A DNA stretch of 7,338 bases from Candidatus Goldiibacteriota bacterium (GTDB lineage: Bacteria > Oederibacteriota > PGYV01 > DSYL01): contig JAOAAI010000164.1 of assembly GCA_026418955.1 (NCBI GenBank), positions 1 to 7,338 of the forward strand, in the 5' to 3' direction. Each line of letters opens with the position of its first letter. Within the stretch, counting starts at the first letter, position 1. This document shows positions 1-6,089 of the stretch, in pieces. Under the pieces are notes generated by a model. It ran no database searches, was not told the origin of the DNA, and saw nothing but the letters and a program-made list of their open reading frames with translations. A program made the translations under genes and the position numbers.

Positions 1-234
1 ATTCCATTCTAAAGCTTTTTTATCACATATTATCAAACAAGTTCCACATTCTAAGCAGGCTTCATATGCAAAGTCCATTCGTTCTTTTTCAGAATTCCAT
101 TGGTAGCATCGAGCAGGACAGACAAAGGTACATGCTTTATGTAAACAGTCTTTGCATAATTCACTATTTAATAAAATGTGAGAAGCACTATCAAATTTAT
201 AATTTACTAAATCAAAAATATCGTCTATTATCAA
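1..234 (-). CDS. fixX: FixX-like ferredoxin, 3' end cut by window edge
   Basis: This is the ferredoxin-like partner of FixC, carrying electrons between the flavoprotein and its acceptor. The 78 visible codons contain nine cysteines at about residues 27, 30, 35, 39, 43, 60, 63, 66 and 70. The first group lies in LCKDCLHKACTFVCP and the second in CLECGTCLIICDKKALEW, which match the FixX pattern of a variable first motif followed by CLECGTC. They could hold up to two [4Fe-4S] clusters. The reading frame is open at the left edge, and only about ten C-terminal residues should be missing compared with normal FixX. No ATG lies near the 5' end; the best start is TTG at 234-232, overlapping the fixC stop by 4 nt (TTGA), with a strong ribosome binding site upstream. 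It is the last visible gene of the operon. The family call is firm from the cysteine pattern and from following fixC; the exact start is less certain. Confidence 0.88.
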   Translation of the reverse strand, partial: MIIDDIFDLVNYKFDSASHILLNSELCKDCLHKACTFVCPARCYQWNSEKERMDFAYEACLECGTCLIICDKKALEWN

Positions 235-1520
235 ATAACTGATTTTCCTCCTTTCAAAATATCATAAAAAAAATTCTTCATAGATATAGATTCTTTAATA
301 ACATCCCATGCTGTTTTTCCTAAACTTTTTTTAGGTTTTCCATCTGATTTATATATTTGTTCAAAAATTTTTCCTATAATTTTAGGGTAAACTGAATAAA
401 GTCTATCGTTGTGCATTATTTCTACCATTTTATTAAATGTTTTCATGTCTTTAAGTATGAAACTTTCTTTTAGTCGTTCTTCATAAGCTTTGAGAGTTTT
501 TATAGAGAAATCACCTTTATTTAAAGCTTCTATTGCTGTCTCTGCTGCTAAAAAGCCTGAAGTTATAGCTAAATTCATCCCTTCCTGATTTAATCCATTT
601 GTATAGCAAAAACCAGCTGCGTCTCCAGCAATTAATAATCCATTTGTGTATAACTTTTGGATTCCTTTATAACCGTTTTCTGGAAGGAGATGAGCAGAAT
701 ATTCTATTAATTTTGCACCTTTAAGCAGCTTTCTCATATATGGGTTGCTTAAAAATTTTTGAAGAATTTCATATGGTGGCAAACAACTCTTTTTTAATGA
801 GTCTAAATGAAAAACAAGTCCAACAGAAATAGTTTCCAATTGAGTATAAAGAAAAGCCCCACCTCTAACCCCCTCTGTACATCCTAAGAATTCTTGAGTA
901 GCTCCTTGTTTATTAACAATATTAAATCTTTCATTTAAAATTGATTCATCTAATTTGAATAATACCTTTAGACCTAAACCCATCTCTGAAGGTTTTGGAA
1001 GTTTAGAAATACCTATTTTTTTTGATAAAGGCGATAGAACACCGTCACATAAAAGTATCAATGGTGCTCTTACTTCATCTTGCTCTGCTTTTATTCCAAC
1101 TACTTTATTATCATGTACAATAAGTTCATCTACTAAACAACTTGTTATTAATTTTGCGCCAGATTTAAAAGCAATATCAGCATACCATCTATCAAAATTA
1201 GGTCGAAAAAGAGTATAACCATTATATGGAGGCAAATTAAAATTTTCTGACTCAAACGTAAAAGTAAAAATATTATTGCCATCCATTATATTTAAAGTTC
1301 TTTTTGTTACGAATCTTTCTAAAGGTGCTAAATTTATAAAATCAGGAATTAAAAGTTCTAATATTGGACAATAGGGAAGCATGCCACCAAACATATTTTT
1401 TTCTCCAGGAAAGGAACTTCTCTCAACTATCAGCACATTTAGACCTTTTTGTGCCATTTTTATAGCGGCAGTTGTGCCAGCTGGGCCGGCACCAACTATT
1501 ATAGCATCAAACCCCTTCAT
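231..1520 (-). CDS. fixC: FixC-type FAD-dependent oxidoreductase (ETF:quinone oxidoreductase family)
   Basis: A 429-aa flavoprotein of the FixC/ETF-QO family, which takes electrons from an electron transfer flavoprotein and, with FixX, passes them to quinone at the membrane. Visible features are the N-terminal FAD fold with VGAGPAG (residues 9-15) and the ribose-binding E33, the FixC-like PGEKNMFGGML segment (38-48), and the second FAD motif LLIAGDAAGF (295-304) followed by the family's NGLNQEGMNLAITSG segment (308-322). Length is normal for FixC, which unlike mitochondrial ETF-QO carries its iron-sulfur domain on the separate protein FixX, encoded next. The start ATG overlaps the end of the ETF alpha gene by 14 nt, indicating translational coupling. 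No signal peptide or obvious transmembrane helix is seen, consistent with a peripheral membrane protein. The quinone acceptor is inferred from the family. Confidence 0.93.
   Translation of the reverse strand: MKGFDAIIVGAGPAGTTAAIKMAQKGLNVLIVERSSFPGEKNMFGGMLPYCPILELLIPDFINLAPLERFVTKRTLNIMDGNNIFTFTFESENFNLPPYNGYTLFRPNFDRWYADIAFKSGAKLITSCLVDELIVHDNKVVGIKAEQDEVRAPLILLCDGVLSPLSKKIGISKLPKPSEMGLGLKVLFKLDESILNERFNIVNKQGATQEFLGCTEGVRGGAFLYTQLETISVGLVFHLDSLKKSCLPPYEILQKFLSNPYMRKLLKGAKLIEYSAHLLPENGYKGIQKLYTNGLLIAGDAAGFCYTNGLNQEGMNLAITSGFLAAETAIEALNKGDFSIKTLKAYEERLKESFILKDMKTFNKMVEIMHNDRLYSVYPKIIGKIFEQIYKSDGKPKKSLGKTAWDVIKESISMKNFFYDILKGGKSVI
247..254 (-). promoter_or_regulatory. Ribosome binding site for fixX
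   Basis: AAAGGAGG on the minus strand, inside the 3' end of fixC. It lies 12 nt before the TTG proposed as the fixX start, a slightly long spacing. There is no ATG or GTG at a better distance in the FixX frame, so this site supports the TTG start. Confidence 0.65.
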
Positions 1521-2517
1521 ATTTTTTACCCATAAAATGTTTTAAATGCTCTATAAGTTTTGGCAATAATTTATTTAGATCACAAACAAACCCTATGTCA
1601 GAAATATTAAAAATTGGTGCACGAGGATCTCGATTTACAGAAATAATGTTTTTAGATTTTTGAATCCCTGCAACATGATGAGGTGAACCCGATATTCCAA
1701 GAGCAAGATAGCTATCAGGAGAAATAGTTTTCCCTGTTTGCCCTATCATCCTATTTTTTGGAAGTATACCTTCATCTACAACTGGCCTTGTTGTTCCTAT
1801 TGATGCCTCTAATAAGTCAGAAAGTTCCTCGGCCATTGAAAATAATTCTTTAGTAGCGCACCCTGCACCAATACCTATAATCCGTTCTGCAAATGAAATA
1901 TCAACAGTTTTGAAATTTGGATGGATTATACTTAAAGTTTTTGCTGATAAATTCTTTTTTTGTATATTTGAAGGATGTAAATTAATAATTTCTAAATGAA
2001 TTCCGCTATTTGTTTCTTTTATCTCTAAATTATCCAATCTTAATGTAATAATCTCTTTCTTATCTTTTGTGTAGTATAACTCTTGTTCAAATTGATCTCC
2101 ATAAATACTTCTAACAAAAAATAATTTTTCATTCTTAATTCTTATATCGACACAGTCTGTAATTGCTACTGTATTTAAGTTAAACGCTGTATTAATAGCA
2201 ATATTTTTCCCAGATTCAGTATGAGCAAATATTAAAATTTTTAATGGTAATGGTTGAATTATATATGCTAATATTTCAGATATAATTTCATAATCATAAT
2301 TACTAAAAATCTGGTTTTCGAGTTTATATAGTTTTGAAACACCAAATTTTTCTAAAAAATGCTTATCAATTACTTTAACACCCATATAAATTGCTGAAAG
2401 GTTTGTTTTTAATTTTTCAGCAATTCTATAACCCTCTGTTAATATTTTTGCATTTATTTCATTTTCATCTGTGTTATCATTATCTAAAAAAACAAATACT
2501 TCTTTAGCACTATTCAT
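1507..2517 (-). CDS. etfA: Electron transfer flavoprotein alpha subunit (EtfA/FixB family)
   Basis: A 336-aa ETF alpha subunit. Residues 1 to about 200 form the divergent N-terminal domain; the C-terminal FAD domain runs from about 210. Its family marks are clear: R244 in GTTRPVVDEG, GQTGK at 259-263, GISGSPHHVAGI at 274-285 with the flavin-contacting histidine position kept (H281), and NRDPRAPIF at 295-303. The common AIQH of this loop reads SPHH here. Its start overlaps the stop of the OYE-like gene as ATGA, and its end overlaps fixC by 14 nt. In standard ETF and Fix operons the beta subunit (EtfB/FixA) gene directly precedes alpha; here the OYE-like flavoenzyme takes that place and no beta subunit appears in the window. 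Gene order with fixC and fixX favours a FixB-like role over a generic ETF. Whether it pairs with a beta subunit encoded elsewhere or directly with the OYE-like protein cannot be told from sequence. Confidence 0.92.
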   Translation of the reverse strand: MNSAKEVFVFLDNDNTDENEINAKILTEGYRIAEKLKTNLSAIYMGVKVIDKHFLEKFGVSKLYKLENQIFSNYDYEIISEILAYIIQPLPLKILIFAHTESGKNIAINTAFNLNTVAITDCVDIRIKNEKLFFVRSIYGDQFEQELYYTKDKKEIITLRLDNLEIKETNSGIHLEIINLHPSNIQKKNLSAKTLSIIHPNFKTVDISFAERIIGIGAGCATKELFSMAEELSDLLEASIGTTRPVVDEGILPKNRMIGQTGKTISPDSYLALGISGSPHHVAGIQKSKNIISVNRDPRAPIFNISDIGFVCDLNKLLPKLIEHLKHFMGKKYEGV

Positions 2518-4475
2518 ATTTTTCTTCCCACCATATAACCTTCATAAATTGCCATATCAACTTTTCTCGGTGCAACACAATCACCAACTCTATAAATTTC
2601 TTCAACTTTGTTTTTCAAAGAAAAATATAGTTTGTCTTCGACTTCGTTACCCATTGCCATTACAATTGTATCGAAATCAGAAAATATTAATTGTTCATTT
2701 GTGTATACATTTATTCCATACACTACTTTATCTTTTATTTCAATTATAGCTATATCAGAAGTAAATTTAGCTCCTTTTTGTAAAAGTCTTTGTCGAGACA
2801 TATATAAATCCTGTGTAGGACCGAGTTCAGTACCTACAAATAAAGAAGGAGTAACAATATTTACAAATTTACCGAGTTCAACAAGATATTCAGCTGTACT
2901 TGTTGCTTGATGATGTCCATCATAATCTATAAATAAAATCCTTTCACCAATATCTGCCTCTCCTTTTAGTATTTGCCAAACGTTAAAAACTCTATTATTA
3001 TTTTCAGACCCTGGTATAGGAGAACGTTTTGGCTTAGAGCCCGTAGCTATTATTACTGCATCCGGTTTCTCTTTTAAAATAAACTCTGGAGTTATTAATT
3101 GATTAAGGACAACCGGAACTTTCAATTTCTTTAATTGTGCAACTTCATTTCTTATAATAACACCAAATTCTTCCCTTCCTGCACCTTTCATTGCAATAGC
3201 AACCTGACCTCCAAGATGATCTTCTTTTTCAAAAAGCGTAACATTGTGCCCTCTGATAGTTGCAATTTTAGCCGCCCACATACCAGATGGACCGCCACCT
3301 ACTACTATTATTCTTTTTCTCCATTTTGTCTTGGGTAAGTTTAACTCATCTTCATTTTTTTCGTTTCCAACAAAAGGATTTTGCGCACAACCAATAGGTC
3401 TGTTTAATCCAACACGTCCGTAACAGTTTTGGTTATCTGCTATGCAATATCTAATTTCTTCTAATTTTCCTTCTTTTGCTTTTATTGCTAAATTAGGGTC
3501 ACATATTTGAGCCCTTACCATTCCAATCATATCCGCTTGTCCATTTGCTAATATTTTCTCAGCAATTATTGGATCATTAATTCTTCCTGTTGCAAAGACA
3601 GGAATATTTACAACTTCTTTTATAGAAGATGATAACGGGACAGCATATGCTAATGGTATATGCATTGTCCCACCAACAAGATAAAGGTTATAAAATGTCC
3701 CTAATGTAAGATCAATAAAATCTATTGTCCCAGTTGCTTCTAAAACTTTTGCAATTTCCTGCGCATCTTTTATAGTTAAACCACCCCACGGTAACATTTC
3801 ATCTGCACAAAGTCTAATTCCAAGGGTAAAGTCATCGCCTATTACTTTTCTTACTTCACTTAAAAGTTCTCTTGGAAATCTCATACGATTTTCAAAGCTA
3901 CCACCATACTCATCGGTTCGAAAGTTTGTCAAAGGTGACATAAACTGCCTTACGAGGGAACTATGACCGAACTGTAATTCAATACCATCAAATCCACCTT
4001 CTCTAACATGGATTGCACACTTGCAAAAATATTCAATCACTTCTTGAATATCTTCAATTTCCATTTCTTTTGGTGTTTCTCTAAAAAGCACATCAGGGAT
4101 TGCTGACGGTGCCCAAACAGGAAGCCTTGAATATGCTCCACTACATTGTTGACCATTATGATTTAACTGTGCAAAAATTTTCGTCTCATACTCATGAACA
4201 GCTCGGGTTATCTTTTTATACCAAGGAATCACCTCTGGTTTAAAAGCCTCTATAAGTTTTTCATAAGCTCTATCTGTAGGATGCACTGATTGTTCTTCTG
4301 TTATTATCAAGCCCGTTCCCCCTCTGGCTCTTGTTGAATAATAATAAATATGTTTTTCAGATGGAAGGCAATCTACTGCAAAGTTTGTAAGATGTGCCGA
4401 AAAAGATATTCTGTTTGGTACCACTATCTTTCCAATTTTTAAAGGTGAAAAAAGATATTTAAATTGTGTAGACAT
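2514..4475 (-). CDS. Mycofactocin-associated OYE/FadH/TMADH-family iron-sulfur flavoenzyme
   Basis: A 653-aa multidomain flavoenzyme. Residues 1 to about 335 form an FMN-binding TIM barrel of the old yellow enzyme superfamily, with the segment GFDGIELQFGHSSLVRQF (161-178) and the signature RTDEYGGSFENRMRF (186-200). A cluster motif follows at C344, D347, C351 and C363: the spacing is that of FadH, but the second ligand is Asp instead of Cys. Next is a FAD fold with VVGGGPSG (391-398), IIATGS (475-480) and a C-terminal VGDC (630-633). The second nucleotide fold (about 512-545) reads ILFIDYDGHHQATSTAEYL, lacking GxGxxG and resembling trimethylamine dehydrogenase, which donates electrons to ETF. 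The cysteine that binds FMN covalently in that enzyme appears to be L29, so FMN is probably non-covalent. Related proteins are known beside mycofactocin operons (FadH/OYE family), with unknown substrate. A site AGAGG lies 9 nt before the ATG, which overlaps mftC by 17 nt. The family is secure; substrate and electron direction are inference. Confidence 0.9.
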   Translation of the reverse strand: MSTQFKYLFSPLKIGKIVVPNRISFSAHLTNFAVDCLPSEKHIYYYSTRARGGTGLIITEEQSVHPTDRAYEKLIEAFKPEVIPWYKKITRAVHEYETKIFAQLNHNGQQCSGAYSRLPVWAPSAIPDVLFRETPKEMEIEDIQEVIEYFCKCAIHVREGGFDGIELQFGHSSLVRQFMSPLTNFRTDEYGGSFENRMRFPRELLSEVRKVIGDDFTLGIRLCADEMLPWGGLTIKDAQEIAKVLEATGTIDFIDLTLGTFYNLYLVGGTMHIPLAYAVPLSSSIKEVVNIPVFATGRINDPIIAEKILANGQADMIGMVRAQICDPNLAIKAKEGKLEEIRYCIADNQNCYGRVGLNRPIGCAQNPFVGNEKNEDELNLPKTKWRKRIIVVGGGPSGMWAAKIATIRGHNVTLFEKEDHLGGQVAIAMKGAGREEFGVIIRNEVAQLKKLKVPVVLNQLITPEFILKEKPDAVIIATGSKPKRSPIPGSENNNRVFNVWQILKGEADIGERILFIDYDGHHQATSTAEYLVELGKFVNIVTPSLFVGTELGPTQDLYMSRQRLLQKGAKFTSDIAIIEIKDKVVYGINVYTNEQLIFSDFDTIVMAMGNEVEDKLYFSLKNKVEEIYRVGDCVAPRKVDMAIYEGYMVGRKI

Positions 4476-5523
4476 TATTTGTTACCTCTTTATCATGTTT
4501 TTCCGATTTATTATTTCTAATTGATTTTATGCACTCTGGATCTGAACAATAAACCGAATTGGTTAAAAAAAACGCTACGGCTGGACATCCACCATGACAA
4601 ATATTAAAACGCTCACAGTTTTCGCAAGATTGAATTCTTAAGCGTCTTAATTTTTTAAATATATATGAATTATCCCAAATAAATTTTAAAGAATTTTCTA
4701 AAATATTTCCTGCCTTGAAATACTTGTCTTGTAAAAAAGCACAGGGGTACACAGAGCCGTCTGGTTGTACACTACATGTCAATTTTGCAGCACCACAAAT
4801 ATTTAATCCTAATTTACTTCTCTCCTCTGAAGTAATAGAAAAAAATGAATCTCCTGTTAAAACATCTTTATATGCATTTAAAAAAAATACAAGCTCTTCC
4901 AATTGTTGTTTACTTAAACGATATTCTTGCCATACTTTTTTTGCATTACCTGAGGGTCTAAATCTAGAAAGTCTTGTCTTTATCCCGTATCGTCTACCAA
5001 TATTATATATTTCTGGTATTTCCATAAAGTTTATACTTGTAACTACTGTGTTTGTGCTCATATTAGACGATGGGAAACCGTTATTTAAAAGCAATTCAAT
5101 TCCAGAAATTATCCTTTTAAATGTGTTTTTGCCTCTTATCAGATCATTAGTTCTTTCTGTTGCTCCATCCAAGCTTACTTGAATGTAAAGGTCTTTAATT
5201 TGTATTAAGTTATCTACGATTGTTTTATTTAAAATAATGGCATTTGTGCTAATACAAGCAGTAATATTTTTTGATTGAACATAATAAAGTATATCAATAA
5301 AATCTTCACGTAAAAATGGCTCACCGCCACCAAAATTGATTTGAAAAACTTGAAGTTTGCTTAGTTCATCTATTATCACCTTACATTGTTCAAAAGTAAG
5401 CTCATAAGTACAAAGTTCTTGTAAATCAAATGATAAACAATGGGTGCAATTAAGATTGCATTTTTTTGTAATCTCCCATGTTATATTAACAGGGGCTGAT
5501 AATAATTCACTATAATGAATCAT
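4459..5523 (-). CDS. mftC: Mycofactocin radical SAM maturase MftC
   Basis: A 354-aa radical SAM enzyme with a C-terminal SPASM domain. In the known system MftC oxidatively decarboxylates the C-terminal tyrosine of MftA and then crosslinks that residue to the neighbouring valine. The S-adenosylmethionine cluster motif CNLNCTHC gives C22, C26 and C29, followed by GGGEP at 65-69. The SPASM domain shows C243, then G256 and C261 (the CX12GX4C pattern), C300, C303, C309 and C313 (CX2CX5CX3C), with C326 and C331 as candidates for the last ligand. Length and motif order are those of MftC. The gene overlaps mftB by 14 nt and the OYE-like gene by 17 nt. The specific MftC call, rather than a generic SPASM peptide maturase such as PqqE, rests on the adjacent mftB and the mftA gene ending in IDGICGVY. 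Confidence 0.95.
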   Translation of the reverse strand: MIHYSELLSAPVNITWEITKKCNLNCTHCLSFDLQELCTYELTFEQCKVIIDELSKLQVFQINFGGGEPFLREDFIDILYYVQSKNITACISTNAIILNKTIVDNLIQIKDLYIQVSLDGATERTNDLIRGKNTFKRIISGIELLLNNGFPSSNMSTNTVVTSINFMEIPEIYNIGRRYGIKTRLSRFRPSGNAKKVWQEYRLSKQQLEELVFFLNAYKDVLTGDSFFSITSEERSKLGLNICGAAKLTCSVQPDGSVYPCAFLQDKYFKAGNILENSLKFIWDNSYIFKKLRRLRIQSCENCERFNICHGGCPAVAFFLTNSVYCSDPECIKSIRNNKSEKHDKEVTNNVYTI

Positions 5524-5785
5524 TTATTTCGGTGATAAATCCTTTTTCCCTTAAAGATGTTATAACAGCTTTGATATTTTTTTTAAAAAAATCTTCTTTT
5601 GAGATAAAGATTAAAATCTTCTTATTTTCAGTATTAGGTGTTAAAATTTTAATAATATCTTTTGATTTCACAAAAGTCATTTTTGTACTTTTACTATTAT
5701 AAAAAAGTAAACCAAAGTTTTCTTTTCTTACTTTAATATAATCTAAAATTGCAAAATATATATTTTCTTTATTAAGATTTATCAT
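5510..5785 (-). CDS. mftB: Mycofactocin precursor chaperone MftB
   Basis: A 91-aa small protein of the PqqD-like RiPP recognition family. It binds the leader of MftA and presents the peptide to MftC. The diagnostic MftB segment is visible at about residues 18-46: VRKENFGLLFYNSKSTKM, then TFVKSKDIIKIL, matching the VRxExFGxLxY...L.FLKS pattern of the family. The C-terminal part forms a likely winged-helix end (SLREKGFITEI). The gene begins 17 nt after the mftA stop with only a weak ribosome binding site, so it is probably translated by coupling to mftA, and it overlaps mftC by 14 nt. It is very Lys- and Ile-rich, in line with the AT-rich base composition. Identification rests on both the motif and its position between mftA and mftC. 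Confidence 0.92.
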   Translation of the reverse strand: MINLNKENIYFAILDYIKVRKENFGLLFYNSKSTKMTFVKSKDIIKILTPNTENKKILIFISKEDFFKKNIKAVITSLREKGFITEINDSL

Positions 5786-5802
5786 TTTTTAAACTTTCAT
5801 AA

Positions 5803-5952
5803 TCAATATACACCACATATTCCATCAATCACGAGATCTTCAACTTCTATTTCTTCTATTTCTAAATGTTTTTTTTGGTCATATGCAGTTTTTTCTTCTT
5901 GAAAGCCGATATTAATATTTTCTTTTTTTTCATTTTTTTTCTCATCAATCAT
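5803..5952 (-). CDS. mftA: Mycofactocin precursor peptide MftA
   Basis: A 49-codon gene, short enough to be missed by usual ORF cutoffs. It encodes a charged leader and ends EVEDLVIDGICGVY followed directly by TGA. The C-terminal IDGxCGVY is the hallmark of MftA: the final Val-Tyr pair (residues 48-49) is the part converted into the cofactor, and the actinobacterial version reads IDGMCGVY. The acidic stretch just before the core (EIEEIEVEDL, about 31-40) fits the recognition region bound by MftB. The leader is longer than the roughly 30-residue mycobacterial peptides owing to a Lys/Glu-rich N-terminal half. The ATG at 5952-5950 has a strong GGAGGA site 8 nt upstream. It is followed at once by mftB and mftC. 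The gene contains three runs of eight A on the coding strand. Confidence 0.96.
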   Translation of the reverse strand: MIDEKKNEKKENINIGFQEEKTAYDQKKHLEIEEIEVEDLVIDGICGVY

Positions 5953-5960
5953 CTTTCGTA

Positions 5961-5966
5961 TCCTCC
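5961..5966 (-). promoter_or_regulatory. Ribosome binding site for mftA
   Basis: GGAGGA on the minus strand, 8 nt before the mftA ATG. This near-ideal site is the strongest evidence from non-coding sequence that the 49-codon ORF is translated. It also fits a need for more precursor peptide than downstream enzyme, since the next gene has only a weak site. Confidence 0.85.
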
Positions 5967-6023
5967 ATGTAATAATTGTTTTTTATTGTCTACATTCTTT
6001 ATTTATTGCATCTTCATTTCTTT

Positions 6024-6069
6024 AATGGTTGCAGTAGCATCATCACTTGGAAATGCCACTGCAACCATT
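6024..6069 (-). repeat. 18-bp inverted repeat / RNA hairpin in the mftA leader
   Basis: AATGGTTGCAGT at 6069-6058 pairs perfectly over 12 bp with ACTGCAACCATT at 6035-6024. As RNA the stem extends through a G-U pair, four Watson-Crick pairs (GCAU with AUGC) and a U-G pair, giving about 18 bp with a 10-nt loop at 6051-6042. On the minus strand it is followed by AAAGAAATGAAG, with no U-tract, so it does not look like a normal intrinsic terminator. It sits just downstream of the predicted -10 box, so as RNA it would lie at the very 5' end of the operon transcript (a stability element), and as DNA it could be an operator. No known riboswitch class is recognised. Confidence 0.8.
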
Positions 6070-6089
6070 TAAAATTTAACCATTTAAAA
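6063..6089 (-). repeat. Two 12-bp direct repeats over the promoter
   Basis: TTTTAAATGGTT occurs at 6089-6078 and again at 6074-6063, separated by 3 nt (period 15). The copies flank and overlap the proposed -10 box at 6079-6074, and the second runs into the upstream arm of the hairpin. An inverted partial copy (AACCATT) ends the hairpin at 6030-6024. This arrangement could be a regulator binding site, though AT-rich sequence makes part of the match cheap. Confidence 0.5.

Noticed and set aside
2514..4475. Plain 2,4-dienoyl-CoA reductase (FadH)
   Set aside because: Domain order and length fit, but a cluster cysteine is Asp, the NADPH-fold GxGxxG is absent, and no fatty acid oxidation genes are nearby.
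4715..5182. 155-codon open frame on the plus strand, antisense to mftC
   Set aside because: It lies fully opposite the conserved radical SAM gene and has no recognisable domain; such frames arise in AT-rich reverse strands. The shorter plus-strand frames at 955-1218, 2471-2749, 2608-2910, 3135-3338 and 5866-6072 were rejected for the same kind of reason; the last is the antisense of mftA plus leader.
4459..5785. PQQ biosynthesis (PqqD/PqqE) instead of MftB/MftC
   Set aside because: The folds are related, but the precursor ends in IDGICGVY rather than containing the Glu/Tyr core of PqqA, and the small protein carries the MftB-type VRxExFGLLFY segment.
6001..6066. 21-codon minus-strand frame starting MVAVAFPSDDATATI within the hairpin region
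   Set aside because: It has no ribosome binding site, and its start and middle are formed by the inverted repeat itself. Coding is less likely than a structural or operator role.
6024..6069. Hairpin as a rho-independent terminator for the alcohol dehydrogenase gene
   Set aside because: The minus-strand sequence after the stem is A/G-rich (AAAGAAATGAAG) with no U-tract, and the hairpin lies downstream of the best promoter match. The plus-strand flank is only weakly T-rich and no plus-strand gene needs it.
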